Positions 16,167 to 25,095 are shown, numbered from the stretch's first letter. The stretch: 64,000 nucleotides of DNA from JAAFHB01 sp942493325 (GCA_942493325.1 OW818689.1:2852001-2916000); one strand, 5' to 3'. A program made the numbers and translations. Notes: a model not told the origin generated them from the sequence alone.

Positions 16167-18200
16167 ATGGAAAAGCTATCCGTTGAAATAGTAAACCTGC
16201 TCGCGATTATGGCGGTATTTTGCATCCCCTTTCTAAAGACAAAGGGTCGCGGAATACTTACCCTTGGAGTAATCACGCTTGGGGTACTTATCAACTCGGC
16301 GCTTGCTTTTTCTGTATTTGCAAACGGGCCGGTTGAATATTTCTATCCCGGGTCATGGGTAACCGGAAGCATCCCGGTAAGGATCGACTATTTGTCGGCA
16401 TGGTTTATACTCGTGATCAGTTTTACATTCCTCACCGGTGCCTGGTATGGAGTCCGGTATATGAAGAAATACTCCGATCAGAGCGATAACCTGGCCTTGC
16501 ATGCGGTGGCATTTATTTTACTTTATACCTCACTGACTGATATCTGCCTGGTTCAAAACAGCATTGTATTTCTTGTCGTTTGGGAGATCATGGCTTTATC
16601 ATCCTTTGTGGTGGTGATTTTTGAATATTATAAGAAGGCTACATTAAAGGCAGGAATTAACTTTTTAATCCAATCGCATATTGGTATTCTGTTTCTAACG
16701 ATTGCCTTTATCTGGGTGAGAGTTAAAACCGGTTCTTTTGATCTGGAAACAATTTCCATATTCACCGCTTCACAAACTCCAATTACCGGATTGGCGCTGT
16801 TTATCCTTTTCTTTTCAGCATTTGCCATCAAGGCCGGGTTTGTTCCTTTTCACACCTGGCTACCCCTGGCTCATCCGGCAGCCCCGGCTCACATTTCGGG
16901 AATTATGTCAGGTGTAATTATTAAAATTGGAATTTATGGCATTTTTAGGGTACTTATGCTGATTAAAACAGATATGATCACTGTTGGCTATTTTATTTTG
17001 TTCGTTTCGGTGATCACCGGCCTGTACGGGGTAATGCTGGCCATTGTTCAACATAATCTTAAGAAATTACTGGCTTACCATAGCATTGAGAATATCGGGA
17101 TCATCGGTATTGGTATCGGATTGGGTGCGCTCGGGCTCGGCTATAATAACCAGGTACTTATACTTTCAGGATTTGGAGGTGCTTTGCTTCATGTCCTGAA
17201 CCACTCACTGTTCAAATCGCTTCTCTTCTTCAGCGCCGGTAATGTCTATCAGGCAACACACACCATGAACATCGAGTCATTAGGAGGTTTAATCAAACTG
17301 ATGCCCCGGACAGGATACTTGTTTTTGATCGGATCACTTGCTATCTGCGGACTTCCTCCGTTCAATGGGTTTATATCCGAATTTTTCATATTCAACGGGT
17401 TATTTCATGGCCTTGTATCAGGGAATTTTAAGTTTATCCTTATCATTCTTTTCACGATACTGGGACTGGTGATCATTGGAGGTCTTGCGTTTATTTGCTT
17501 TACAAAGGCTTTTGGCATCGTATTTTTGGGAAACCCGCGCGAAGTCAGGCACCAACTTGAAATCACTGAGGAGCCTCAACGAATCTGGCCTATGTATCTC
17601 ATTGGTCTGCTTATCGTTATAATTGGCGTATTCCCCTTACTATTTAGTTCTTTTCTTGTAAATGTTGTGAGCCAGTTCCATCCGGGATTGGAACCCCTGC
17701 CGAAAATTCAATTTGCCGAAATCCTCAGCAAACTAACAACTGTTGGCTGGTATTCTTTCGGATTTCTGGGGATGATTATGCTGATTTATTTCCTGAAACT
17801 GATGATCAGCAAAAGGAAGCTTGTCGCACAGGACGAAACATGGGGATGTGCTTATGCTGTTCCGACAGCGAAAATGCAATACACGGCCTCTTCATTTGTC
17901 CGCTCATACCGTAAACTTGCCGAACCTGTTCTTTCAATCGTAAAGGAAAAAGCGGAAGCAAAAGGATTGTACCCTGAAAAAGTAATGCAGAAAACACATG
18001 CACTCGATAAAATCGAAACCTGGCTGATTGATAAACCATTACGATTGATCCGAAGAGTCCTGAACTCCTTTGTATTCCTGCAAAACGGCAATATTCAGGC
18101 CTATATACTTTACGGATTTGTCTTCGTGGGACTGGCATTGCTCCTGCCAACCTTAATCGAAAAGATAGTCGTGATAATTAAATTCTTAAACCAATTATAG
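16167..18200 (+). CDS. HyfB/HycC-like antiporter-type subunit of the Ehr-type complex
   Basis: Intact 677-residue paralogue of the preceding gene, with about 14 or more membrane segments. It belongs to the NuoL/NuoM/MrpD proton-conducting family. The core reads FAIKAGFVPFHTWLPLAHPAAPAHISGIMSGVIIKIGIYGIFR, with the conserved Lys and His residues of the proton path. A second conserved block is LLHVLNHSLFKSLLFFSAGNVY. The C-terminus has the hydrogenase-4/formate-hydrogenlyase type tail (DETWGCAYAVPTAKMQYTASSFVRSYRKL). It begins 7 bases after the frameshifted copy and ends one base before the NuoH-like gene. It should supply an ion-translocating module of the membrane arm. Confidence 0.9.
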   Translation: MEKLSVEIVNLLAIMAVFCIPFLKTKGRGILTLGVITLGVLINSALAFSVFANGPVEYFYPGSWVTGSIPVRIDYLSAWFILVISFTFLTGAWYGVRYMKKYSDQSDNLALHAVAFILLYTSLTDICLVQNSIVFLVVWEIMALSSFVVVIFEYYKKATLKAGINFLIQSHIGILFLTIAFIWVRVKTGSFDLETISIFTASQTPITGLALFILFFSAFAIKAGFVPFHTWLPLAHPAAPAHISGIMSGVIIKIGIYGIFRVLMLIKTDMITVGYFILFVSVITGLYGVMLAIVQHNLKKLLAYHSIENIGIIGIGIGLGALGLGYNNQVLILSGFGGALLHVLNHSLFKSLLFFSAGNVYQATHTMNIESLGGLIKLMPRTGYLFLIGSLAICGLPPFNGFISEFFIFNGLFHGLVSGNFKFILIILFTILGLVIIGGLAFICFTKAFGIVFLGNPREVRHQLEITEEPQRIWPMYLIGLLIVIIGVFPLLFSSFLVNVVSQFHPGLEPLPKIQFAEILSKLTTVGWYSFGFLGMIMLIYFLKLMISKRKLVAQDETWGCAYAVPTAKMQYTASSFVRSYRKLAEPVLSIVKEKAEAKGLYPEKVMQKTHALDKIETWLIDKPLRLIRRVLNSFVFLQNGNIQAYILYGFVFVGLALLLPTLIEKIVVIIKFLNQL

Positions 18201-18201
18201 T

Positions 18202-19107
18202 ATGGTCAGTTTAATACTCATCCTTTTAATGAGCCTGTTTTTCTCAGGCTTTATTATCCGGACAAAAAGCATCCTGTCGGGTCGAAAGGGGCCTGGAATA
18301 TTCCAGCCGATGTTCGATATTTTCAGATTATGGAAGAAGGGCTCTGTGGTGAGTACAACAACCAGTTTTATATTCCAGATCGCACCCAGTGCTTATTTCG
18401 CATCCGTATTGATGGCGGTTTTGATGATCCCGCACGGAAATAATCCCGGATTTATCTCTTTTAACGGCGACTTTATCATGTTTGCCTATATGCTGGCCTT
18501 TGGTAAATTTCTGATGATTGTTTCGGCACTCGATACCGGCAGCAGTTTCGAAGGAATGGGAGCGAGTCGTGAAGCGCTATTCTCAATGCTTGTTGAACCT
18601 GCATTTTTTATATTACTGGGATCCTTTGCCCTGTTTACAGGACAGACTTCTTTTCACGAAATTTTCAGCACCTTGCATTACGGTTCTCACATTTCGTATT
18701 TGCTCGGAGGTTTAGCCTCGTTCGTTTTAGTCTTAATCGCCATGATCGAAAATAGCCGTATGCCGCTCGACGATCCCAAAACCCATCTTGAACTTACAAT
18801 GATTCACGAAGTGATGATTCTCGACAACAGCGGGTTCGATCTGGGCACGATCATGTATACCACCAACCTGAAATTTGCCATGTACGGCGCCATCATATCG
18901 AACTTTTTTATCGGGATATTACCGCTTGAAATATCAGTACCAATGTTTTTTATTATCCAGATTGGATTTGCAATCGCGGTCGGGATAATCGAATCATTTA
19001 TGGCCCGGTTCAGAATGGGACATAATCCACAATTCGTTTTTATTCTTACCTCGGTGTCATTACTGATCTTTTTTGGCGTGCTGCTGGTATTGGGAAAATT
19101 TGCATAA
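18202..19107 (+). CDS. HyfC/HycD-like (NuoH-type) membrane subunit
   Basis: A 301-residue membrane protein that anchors the soluble arm to the membrane arm, equivalent to NuoH of complex I. Family motifs are GRKGPGIFQPMFDIFRLWKKG on the first cytoplasmic loop and the acidic loop ENSRMPLDDPKTHLELTMIHEVM. That loop carries the conserved Glu and Asp residues thought to form the start of the proton path below the quinone-like cavity. There are about eight hydrophobic segments. The length equals that of HycD rather than longer NuoH. It lies inside the operon with a 1-base gap before it and 10 bases after it. Confidence 0.92.
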   Translation: MVSLILILLMSLFFSGFIIRTKSILSGRKGPGIFQPMFDIFRLWKKGSVVSTTTSFIFQIAPSAYFASVLMAVLMIPHGNNPGFISFNGDFIMFAYMLAFGKFLMIVSALDTGSSFEGMGASREALFSMLVEPAFFILLGSFALFTGQTSFHEIFSTLHYGSHISYLLGGLASFVLVLIAMIENSRMPLDDPKTHLELTMIHEVMILDNSGFDLGTIMYTTNLKFAMYGAIISNFFIGILPLEISVPMFFIIQIGFAIAVGIIESFMARFRMGHNPQFVFILTSVSLLIFFGVLLVLGKFA

Positions 19108-19117
19108 ATCATAACGT

Positions 19118-19747
19118 ATGACAGATATTCTATTAATCGCGTTAGCCATGTCGCTGCTCTACATCAGTATAGCAAACAGGCTTCACACTTACCTGACCAT
19201 CCTGGTATTCCAGGGTTTTATTCTCTTTGGGGTAACGTATTTAACACTTACCAAATTCAGTACAATTAACCTGATGCTGATCATGCTCGAAACGATTGTT
19301 TTCAAAGCATTGGCCGTTCCCTGGTTTATTAATTACGTGATCAGGCGAAATGGGATAACACGAGAAGCGGAGCCATACCTTCCCAATTTCGTTTCATTGA
19401 TCATTGTGACCTTCATTACCGTCTCAACGATTATCCTGTCGAGCTCCATTAAAGACCCAAATCTTGACAAGACCTTTTTTGTAGTGGCATTGTCGACAAT
19501 TTTCACGGGTCTCTACCTGATTGTGACACGGAAAAAAATTATCACCCATGTGATTGGATACATCATCATTGAAAATGGTGTTTTTGTGCTTTCGCTGGCC
19601 GTTGGAAATGAAATGCCGATGCTGGTGAACCTGGGTATTATGCTCGACATCTTTGCCAGTGTTCTTATTCTGGGTGTTTTCTTCAACCGGATTGGCGATT
19701 TATTAAAAGATCCTGATATTGACCAATTACGTAACCTCAAAGACTAG
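19118..19747 (+). CDS. HyfE-like membrane subunit
   Basis: A 209-residue polytopic membrane protein with about six hydrophobic segments. It occupies the place of HyfE in hydrogenase-4-like operons, between the NuoH-like and HyfF-like genes. HyfE proteins are a NuoK-like fusion; conserved-looking pieces here are ANRLHTYLTILVFQGFILFG and VIGYIIIENGVFVLSLA, the latter with the Glu-Asn of NuoK-type helices. It is expected to be part of the ion-translocating membrane arm. The next gene starts 5 bases later. Confidence 0.85.
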   Translation: MTDILLIALAMSLLYISIANRLHTYLTILVFQGFILFGVTYLTLTKFSTINLMLIMLETIVFKALAVPWFINYVIRRNGITREAEPYLPNFVSLIIVTFITVSTIILSSSIKDPNLDKTFFVVALSTIFTGLYLIVTRKKIITHVIGYIIIENGVFVLSLAVGNEMPMLVNLGIMLDIFASVLILGVFFNRIGDLLKDPDIDQLRNLKD

Positions 19748-19752
19748 AAACT

Positions 19753-21183
19753 ATGATCGGGATTTTTCTAACATTGGCTTTCAGCATTAGCGCGGGGTTA
19801 TTTTTCAACCGTAATAAATTTGTCAATTATGCTTTGCTGGTTGTTTTTTCGGCACTGCTGGTCGTTTTTAGTATTACTGAATACAATCATTTAAACATTA
19901 CGGAACTTGAATTTTTTAAGCCGGATGCAATCGGCATACTTTTACTGTTTGCCTCATGTATTGTTTCAATTATTGTGATTATACACGGATACCGGTATAT
20001 CGAGAAACACAACGTTGATGAAACACCTAAGTCCAGAGGACTATTTTTCGGGTCTATGGTATTACTGATCACAGCCTGCAGTGTGGTTTATTTATCAGGC
20101 CATATTGCAGTAACCTGGATTTTTATCGAAATTACAACCCTGAGCGCTTCGGCTTTAATCTATCACCACCGTAATCTCCGGGCACTTGAAGGAGTCTGGA
20201 AATACGTTTTTATCTGTGCCATCAGCATCACCTTTGTCTACATTGGGATTTTATTCCTGAGTTTATCACTTAAAGAGGCAGGAATAGAGGACATGTCGTT
20301 TGATTCGCTTTATGCCAATGCCGCAAAGCTGAATCCTTTCTGGTTAAAACTGGCCTTCCTGTTTATCTTCACAGGATTTACGGCCAAACTCGGACTGGTT
20401 CCGATGTACACCGCCGGTATTGACGCCAAGGATAAAGCGCCGGCCCCGGCAGGCGCATTGCTTTCGAGCATTCTGATGAACGCCGGATTCATAAGTATTT
20501 ACAGGTTGTATGCAGTAATGACACGGACTCCGCTCCAGCACTGGGCCGATACGGTCATGATCATCGCGGCATTGCTTTCCATTTTTGTTGCAACCGTGTA
20601 TATGACCCGAATTAAAAATATCAAACGGATGTTTGCCTATTCGAGTATCGAACATATGGGTCTTGTCATACTGGGACTTGCCGCAGGCGGGATTGGCGTT
20701 TATGCCGCGGTACTGCATATCGTTTTGCATACCCTGGTCAAACCCACTTTATTTTTGCAATTCAATCAAATTTACTGGGTTTACCAAAGCAAGAGCATTT
20801 ATGACGTGGGCAACTATTTCAAATACAACAAGGTAGGCGCCATACTTTTGCTGCTTGCATTTATTTCTGCGACAGCAATGCCTCCCTCCGGATTATTTAT
20901 CAGCGAATTCCTGATCTTCCAGGCGTTGTTCGAAGCGCACAATACGATTATTCTGCTCGTGGTGCTGGTTCTTTTAACCATGATCATCTGGGGATTTGGC
21001 ACAAATATTTTCAAACTGCTGTTTACACCTCCGATTGAAATTGACGAAAGTAAGATCCCTTACATTTCCTCATGGGAATCGGTGGCGCAATATGCATTGC
21101 TGGGATTTGCTGTTTACCTGGCCTACAATCCCCCTGTTCAATTTGTCACGCTATTACAGGATGCCGTAAAACTATTATCATGA
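19753..21183 (+). CDS. HyfF-like antiporter-type membrane subunit
   Basis: A 476-residue member of the NuoL/M/N-MrpD family of the shorter HyfF type, and the third antiporter-like subunit of this operon. The core segment (FTGFTAKLGLVPMYTAGIDAKDKAPAPAGALLSSILMNAGF) has the KLG and APAPAGALLS pattern of HyfF and NuoN-like proteins. Further blocks are MFAYSSIEHMGLVILGLAAGG and LHIVLHTLVKPTLFL. About twelve or more membrane segments are visible. Its stop overlaps the start of the large-subunit gene in an ATGA arrangement at 21180-21183, indicating coupled translation. Confidence 0.9.
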   Translation: MIGIFLTLAFSISAGLFFNRNKFVNYALLVVFSALLVVFSITEYNHLNITELEFFKPDAIGILLLFASCIVSIIVIIHGYRYIEKHNVDETPKSRGLFFGSMVLLITACSVVYLSGHIAVTWIFIEITTLSASALIYHHRNLRALEGVWKYVFICAISITFVYIGILFLSLSLKEAGIEDMSFDSLYANAAKLNPFWLKLAFLFIFTGFTAKLGLVPMYTAGIDAKDKAPAPAGALLSSILMNAGFISIYRLYAVMTRTPLQHWADTVMIIAALLSIFVATVYMTRIKNIKRMFAYSSIEHMGLVILGLAAGGIGVYAAVLHIVLHTLVKPTLFLQFNQIYWVYQSKSIYDVGNYFKYNKVGAILLLLAFISATAMPPSGLFISEFLIFQALFEAHNTIILLVVLVLLTMIIWGFGTNIFKLLFTPPIEIDESKIPYISSWESVAQYALLGFAVYLAYNPPVQFVTLLQDAVKLLS

Positions 21184-22688
21184 CAATAAATAATTACATC
21201 AGCATCTCAAACAACCAGGCAATTGCCTTAAGTGACATTCCCGTTCACAGCTATGAATTGTTCGCAGAGATCAATCCTGACCTGCTAAAGGGCAATCCGG
21301 CACGACACTGTGTGAGCTATTTTGGCTATCGCGAAGCGGACAAAATAAGGCTGATCTGTTGCATTGCAGATGATGATCTGCACCAAATCATGGTTTCTTC
21401 CTCCCTGGTGACCGTTGGGTCCGAATTGGCTTCATTCACGGCCCGAAATCATAACTTCGAAAAGTTTGAAAGGGAAATACACGAGAATTTCGCAATCGGC
21501 TATAAAGACCATCCCTGGCTGAAACCGGTGCGCTATTCAAAAAACCGTGCGGACAAAAATCAGACAATCGAAAATTACCCATTTTATAACGTCGAAAGCG
21601 ATGAGCTGCACGAAGTAGGTGTCGGTCCGATACATGCAGGCATTATTGAACCGGGACACTTCCGTTTTATTTGCAACGGCGAGCAGATTATGCACCTCGA
21701 AATTCAGTTGGGTTACCAGCACCGCGGAATCGAAGCGCTGTTTCTCCAAAAGAAAAAATTGCTGGAATTAACCACACTGGCGGAGAGTATTGCGGGTGAC
21801 ACAGTTGTCGGGCACACTACTGCATTTGTTAACCTCTGGGAGAGTTTGTGTGGTTATACACCTGATCATTCGCTGCATTATGCCCGAACAATGGCATTGG
21901 AACTCGAGCGCCTGGCGAATCATACAGGTGATATGGCCGGCATCTGTGCCGATATTGCCTATCAGCTTGGAAATTCGGTTTATGGAAGACTGCGTACTCC
22001 AATTGTTAACTTCTACCAGGAATGGGGCGGAAACCGTCTTGCAAAAGGGTTGATAAGAGCGGGTAAAATTAATTTCCCTTTTAGCGGTGAACATGCAAAG
22101 AGGCTTCATGAGGTATTTGAAGCTTATGAACCCGATTTTTATGAAATCTCGGGTAAACTATTCAACCTGCCCAGCGCCTTATCACGGATGGAAAAAACGG
22201 GAGTCGTCACCCATGAAGAAGTACTTGAAATAGGAACAGTCGGAATGGCTGCACGAATGAGCGGTCTCAACAGGGATATTCGTTCCTCGCATCCGAATAA
22301 CCTTTATAGCCAGTTCAACCATTTACCCATCATAAAAAATCACGGTGATGTATATTCAAGGGTGCAAATCAGGAAGGAGGAGGTAAAACAATCCATCGCC
22401 TATATAAAACAGTTGCTCAATGAAGTCCCTGATTTTAACAAGCCGGAAAATTTTGAATTACTGCCTCAAAAAGAGAAATTCATCCTCTCGCTGGTAGAGG
22501 GATGGCGTGGCGAAATATGCCATTGTGCCATTACCAATACAGAAGGCAACCTGGTAATCTATAAAATAAAAGATCCGTCGTACCACAACTGGATGGCATT
22601 ATCACAGGCGGTACGCAACAATGACATATCCGATTTTCCGATCTGTAACAAGAGCTTTAGTTTATCCTACTGCGGTCACGACCTATAA
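21180..22688 (+). CDS. HyfG/HycE-like (NuoCD-type) large subunit lacking the [NiFe] site
   Basis: A fusion of a NuoC-like domain (residues about 1-130) and a [NiFe]-hydrogenase/NuoD-like large-subunit domain (GVGPIHAGIIEPGHFRF, LGYQHRGIEALF, LELERLANHTGDMAG). None of the four cysteines that hold the nickel-iron centre is in place. Where HycE has RVCGICGFAHS this protein reads SIAGDTVVGHT, and where HycE has DPCYSC near the C-terminus it reads SLSYCGHDL. The protein therefore cannot bind a normal [NiFe] centre and belongs with the hydrogenase-related (Ehr) complexes. It starts at the ATG overlapping the HyfF-like stop; an earlier in-frame start at 21072 would overlap by 112 bases and is not supported. 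Confidence 0.9.
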   Translation: MTINNYISISNNQAIALSDIPVHSYELFAEINPDLLKGNPARHCVSYFGYREADKIRLICCIADDDLHQIMVSSSLVTVGSELASFTARNHNFEKFEREIHENFAIGYKDHPWLKPVRYSKNRADKNQTIENYPFYNVESDELHEVGVGPIHAGIIEPGHFRFICNGEQIMHLEIQLGYQHRGIEALFLQKKKLLELTTLAESIAGDTVVGHTTAFVNLWESLCGYTPDHSLHYARTMALELERLANHTGDMAGICADIAYQLGNSVYGRLRTPIVNFYQEWGGNRLAKGLIRAGKINFPFSGEHAKRLHEVFEAYEPDFYEISGKLFNLPSALSRMEKTGVVTHEEVLEIGTVGMAARMSGLNRDIRSSHPNNLYSQFNHLPIIKNHGDVYSRVQIRKEEVKQSIAYIKQLLNEVPDFNKPENFELLPQKEKFILSLVEGWRGEICHCAITNTEGNLVIYKIKDPSYHNWMALSQAVRNNDISDFPICNKSFSLSYCGHDL

Positions 22689-22690
22689 GA

Positions 22691-22928
22691 ATTTATGATT
22701 TATGCTTTATGATTTAAGATTTGGGATTTAATGTCGTTTAGTTAAAGTCTATGAGAATAAAAATTTAAACGCAAAGAACGCTGAGGAGGCGCAAAGAACA
22801 GCAGAGGTAGATATTCCCGAATTTCTTTGCGGTTCTCTGCGTAAAACTTTGCGATCTCTGCGGTAAAATTTCAACTGCTATTGCAAGCTAAACGACATTG
22901 ATTTATGATTTATGATTTATGATTTAAG
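22691..22928. repeat. Repeat element inserted between large- and small-subunit genes
   Basis: The 290-base gap inside the operon is a composite repeat. A 28-base direct repeat of the ATTTATG/TTTATGATTTAAG type lies at 22691-22718 and 22901-22928, with one mismatch. Inside it sits a perfect 12-base inverted repeat, AATGTCGTTTAG (22730-22741) against CTAAACGACATT (22888-22899). Between these is a longer imperfect palindrome made of CGCAAAG and CGCAGAG motifs. No coding frame is seen. The structure looks like an inserted miniature element with duplicated flanks. Confidence 0.65.
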
Positions 22929-22978
22929 TCGAATGAATGCTGCAAACATATTTTTAATGCGAAGTAAATTAAGAAGCG

Positions 22979-23728
22979 ATGCTGAATAATTTAAAAATAC
23001 TATGGCACCAGGGAAAACAATATATTCCCGATGTCACAACCGCAAAAGTCCCCGGGATTTTCAGGGGAAGGCCCATCATTAGTGATGCAAAAGTTGATGA
23101 GTTACAATTGGTGGATCTTTGCCCGACCAAAGCAATCTCAATTGGTCCCGTAAGTATCGATCTGGGAAAATGTACTTTTTGCGGTGAATGCGCGATACAA
23201 TTTCCCGAAAAAATAGCGTTTACGAAAGACTATAAACTTTCGTCGAATGAACGGGAACGGCTGGTGATCAGGGAAGGTGATGACCGGGCGATTGATTTAA
23301 ATCCTGGTTTAATCCGTTCCGAAATACACCGTCTCTTCGGGCGATCGCTCAAACTTAGGCAGGTGTCGGCAGGAGGAGATAATAGCTGCGAATGGGAATT
23401 GAATTCCGCCAATAACGTTCAGTTCGATATGAGCCGCTTCGGTATTGATTTCGTAGCCTCACCACGACATGCCGACGGAATAGTCATCACAGGTCCAATT
23501 ACGGAGAATATGGCCGAATCGGTTGTTCGTTGTTACAATGCCGTACCAAGCCCCAAAATAATTATCCTGGCAGGAACCGATGCCATCAGCGGAGGGATCT
23601 TTGCAGATAGCCCGGCAATAAACCGTGAATTTTTATCCAATCATACCGTTGATCTGTACGTTCCGGGAAACCCAATACACCCGCTAACATTTATTAATGG
23701 GGTGCTGGATTTATTAAGGGCAAAGTAA
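22979..23728 (+). CDS. HyfI/HycG-like (NuoB-type) small subunit with fused ferredoxin domain and lost N2 ligands
   Basis: Residues about 1-90 form a ferredoxin-like domain with one intact [4Fe-4S] set (CTFCGEC plus the distal VDLCP). The other set is gone (one Cys before the Pro; QFP instead of a CP-type end). Residues about 120-249 are NuoB/HycG-like (RFGIDFVASPRHADGIVITGP, ISGGIF, DLYVPGNPIHP). Compared with HycG, the four ligands of the N2-type cluster are mostly replaced: CNGC reads DNSC, the GACGNSGG-type Cys is Asp (GTDAISGG), and the PGCP Cys is Asn (PGNP). Only one of four remains, so this proximal cluster is probably absent. No separate HyfH-type ferredoxin gene is present. Last gene of the operon. 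Confidence 0.88.
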   Translation: MLNNLKILWHQGKQYIPDVTTAKVPGIFRGRPIISDAKVDELQLVDLCPTKAISIGPVSIDLGKCTFCGECAIQFPEKIAFTKDYKLSSNERERLVIREGDDRAIDLNPGLIRSEIHRLFGRSLKLRQVSAGGDNSCEWELNSANNVQFDMSRFGIDFVASPRHADGIVITGPITENMAESVVRCYNAVPSPKIIILAGTDAISGGIFADSPAINREFLSNHTVDLYVPGNPIHPLTFINGVLDLLRAK

Positions 23729-24090
23729 CGAGGATGGAGCAGAGAGCATGGGGCATGGGGCATGGGGCATGGAGCATGGCGATGGGGCGATCGGGCGAGT
23801 CAGTCAGTCAGGATGAAAAGATGAGAAAATGAGAAGATGAGAAGATGAGAGATGTGCCAATTTGCCAATGTGACAATTTGCCAATGTACTAATCAACGAA
23901 TGTCCTTTTTAGGAGCAAGACCTTTCTTTGAATAAATTGCCTTCCCCGATTCTTCCCGATTCTCGGGACAGGCTGCGGCAGGCAGTCCAACTTTATTTCG
24001 TGAATCGAAGATCAGCGCAGCTAAATTAGCAATGTTCTCTTTTCCTATCCCGAAGGGATTAAATATTAATGACCCCGGGTAAGCATTCCG

Positions 24091-24688
24091 ATTTATCAGC
24101 GATTTTTTTATGCTATTCCATTTGAGTTAATTCATTTTTAATCCCGCACGTGCGGGAAATTTGTTGATTGTGATTCTTTCACGGAATTTAACTTTGGCGG
24201 TTCTTTGCGCCTTAATCCCGTACGTGCAGGATCGAACTTAAAAGGCTTAACACCAATTGTCTTCCCAATGAAAACAATACTAAATCTACGCAGAGAAGGG
24301 TTTGTCTGATTTTCGGGAAGTTATGCGCCACTCTTCAAAATTCCCCTTGTATTCCCCCTTTTTCTAAGGGGGAGTCATTCAGAATCAGATCGATATCCTA
24401 ATATATTAAGTGCTAATACATAAATATTTCAGGACAATAATATTGCTATGAACGATCTCCCCGTCCCCCTTTTAACGAAAGGGGGGCAGGGGGGATTTGG
24501 GGTTACGAAAGGGGATTTGTAACTTTTGAATGCTTCTTTAATGATGAAATCCAATTCGTCAGAAGTAAGAAACACTAAGATGAATCCGCCATATTTAATA
24601 TTTACTTTTAGAATTGTACATTAGTGAATATTAGTACATTGATATTTGATTACTAAAATAAAATCGGTATAAAAAATCGCTGATTTAT
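24091..24688. mobile_element. Non-coding insert inside the CCCCGGGT hairpin
   Basis: In copies B (51174-51246) and C (42896-42967) the two arms of the CCCCGGGT hairpin lie about 30 bases apart. In copy A they are separated by about 600 bases. The intruding segment is bounded by inverted repeats, ATTTATCAGCGATTTTTTTA at 24091-24110 and TAAAAAATCGCTGATTTAT at 24670-24688. It contains smaller palindromes (CCCGCACGTGCGGG; CCCCCTTTTTCTAAGGGGG; CCCCCTTTTAACGAAAGGGGGG) and no open frame. It looks like a miniature inserted element, but no target duplication is evident. Confidence 0.45.
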
Positions 24689-24870
24689 CGGAAGCGCCAC
24701 CCGGGGTTAAAGTGAACAACAAAATGCTGTGCAACTAGGACATCGGCAGGTTATGTTGAGCAAAGCGAAATCCCGAGAACGAAGTGAGTCGGGACGCCGG
24801 AGATTCCAGGGTCGATCGGGAGAAAGGGAGACCAATGAGAAAGGACAGGATGAGTCAAAATGAGAGATGT

Positions 24871-25095
24871 AGTGACCGGGTGACTTTTAAAATAACGAAC
24901 GGACGCCCTTAGACTTTTAGTGACCGGGTGACTTCCAAAATAACGGATCAAACGCCTGTTGACTCTGAGTGACCGGGTGACTTCTAAAATAGAGTACAAA
25001 TGCCCTTTGACTTAGCTTAATTTATAAGTGCAGTCACCCGGTCACTTGCCAAGAGCTGACTTTGCTCAATTTATAATAGCAGTCACCCGGTCACT
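24871..25095. repeat. Array of AGTGACCGGGTGACTT units
   Basis: Five 15-16 base units lie at 24871-24886, 24919-24934 and 24968-24983 (forward) and at 25032-25046 and 25081-25095 (reverse). They are spaced about 49 bases apart except for one 64-base step where the orientation flips. Each unit contains GTGAC twice (GTGAC-CGG-GTGAC). Intervening sequences are related to one another (AAAATAACG, ACGCC), so the true period is a degenerate unit of about 49 bases. Three units of the same kind recur at 50934-51061. Confidence 0.8.

Noticed and set aside
21072..21182. Earlier start for the HyfG-like gene
   Set aside because: It would overlap the HyfF-like gene by 112 bases and add residues unrelated to the NuoC-like domain; the ATGA overlap start is far more usual.
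14152..23728. Active group 4 [NiFe]-hydrogenase or formate hydrogenlyase
   Set aside because: All four nickel-iron cysteines are missing, and no formate dehydrogenase or nickel maturation gene is in the window.
24751..24999. Minus-strand 82-codon frame with SHPVTKSL-type repeats
   Set aside because: It follows the GTGACCGGGTGAC repeat units and has no support as a protein.
24871..25095. CRISPR-like array (16-base repeats with 32-34 base spacers)
   Set aside because: The spacers resemble each other, the repeats flip orientation midway, the unit is too short, and no cas gene is present.
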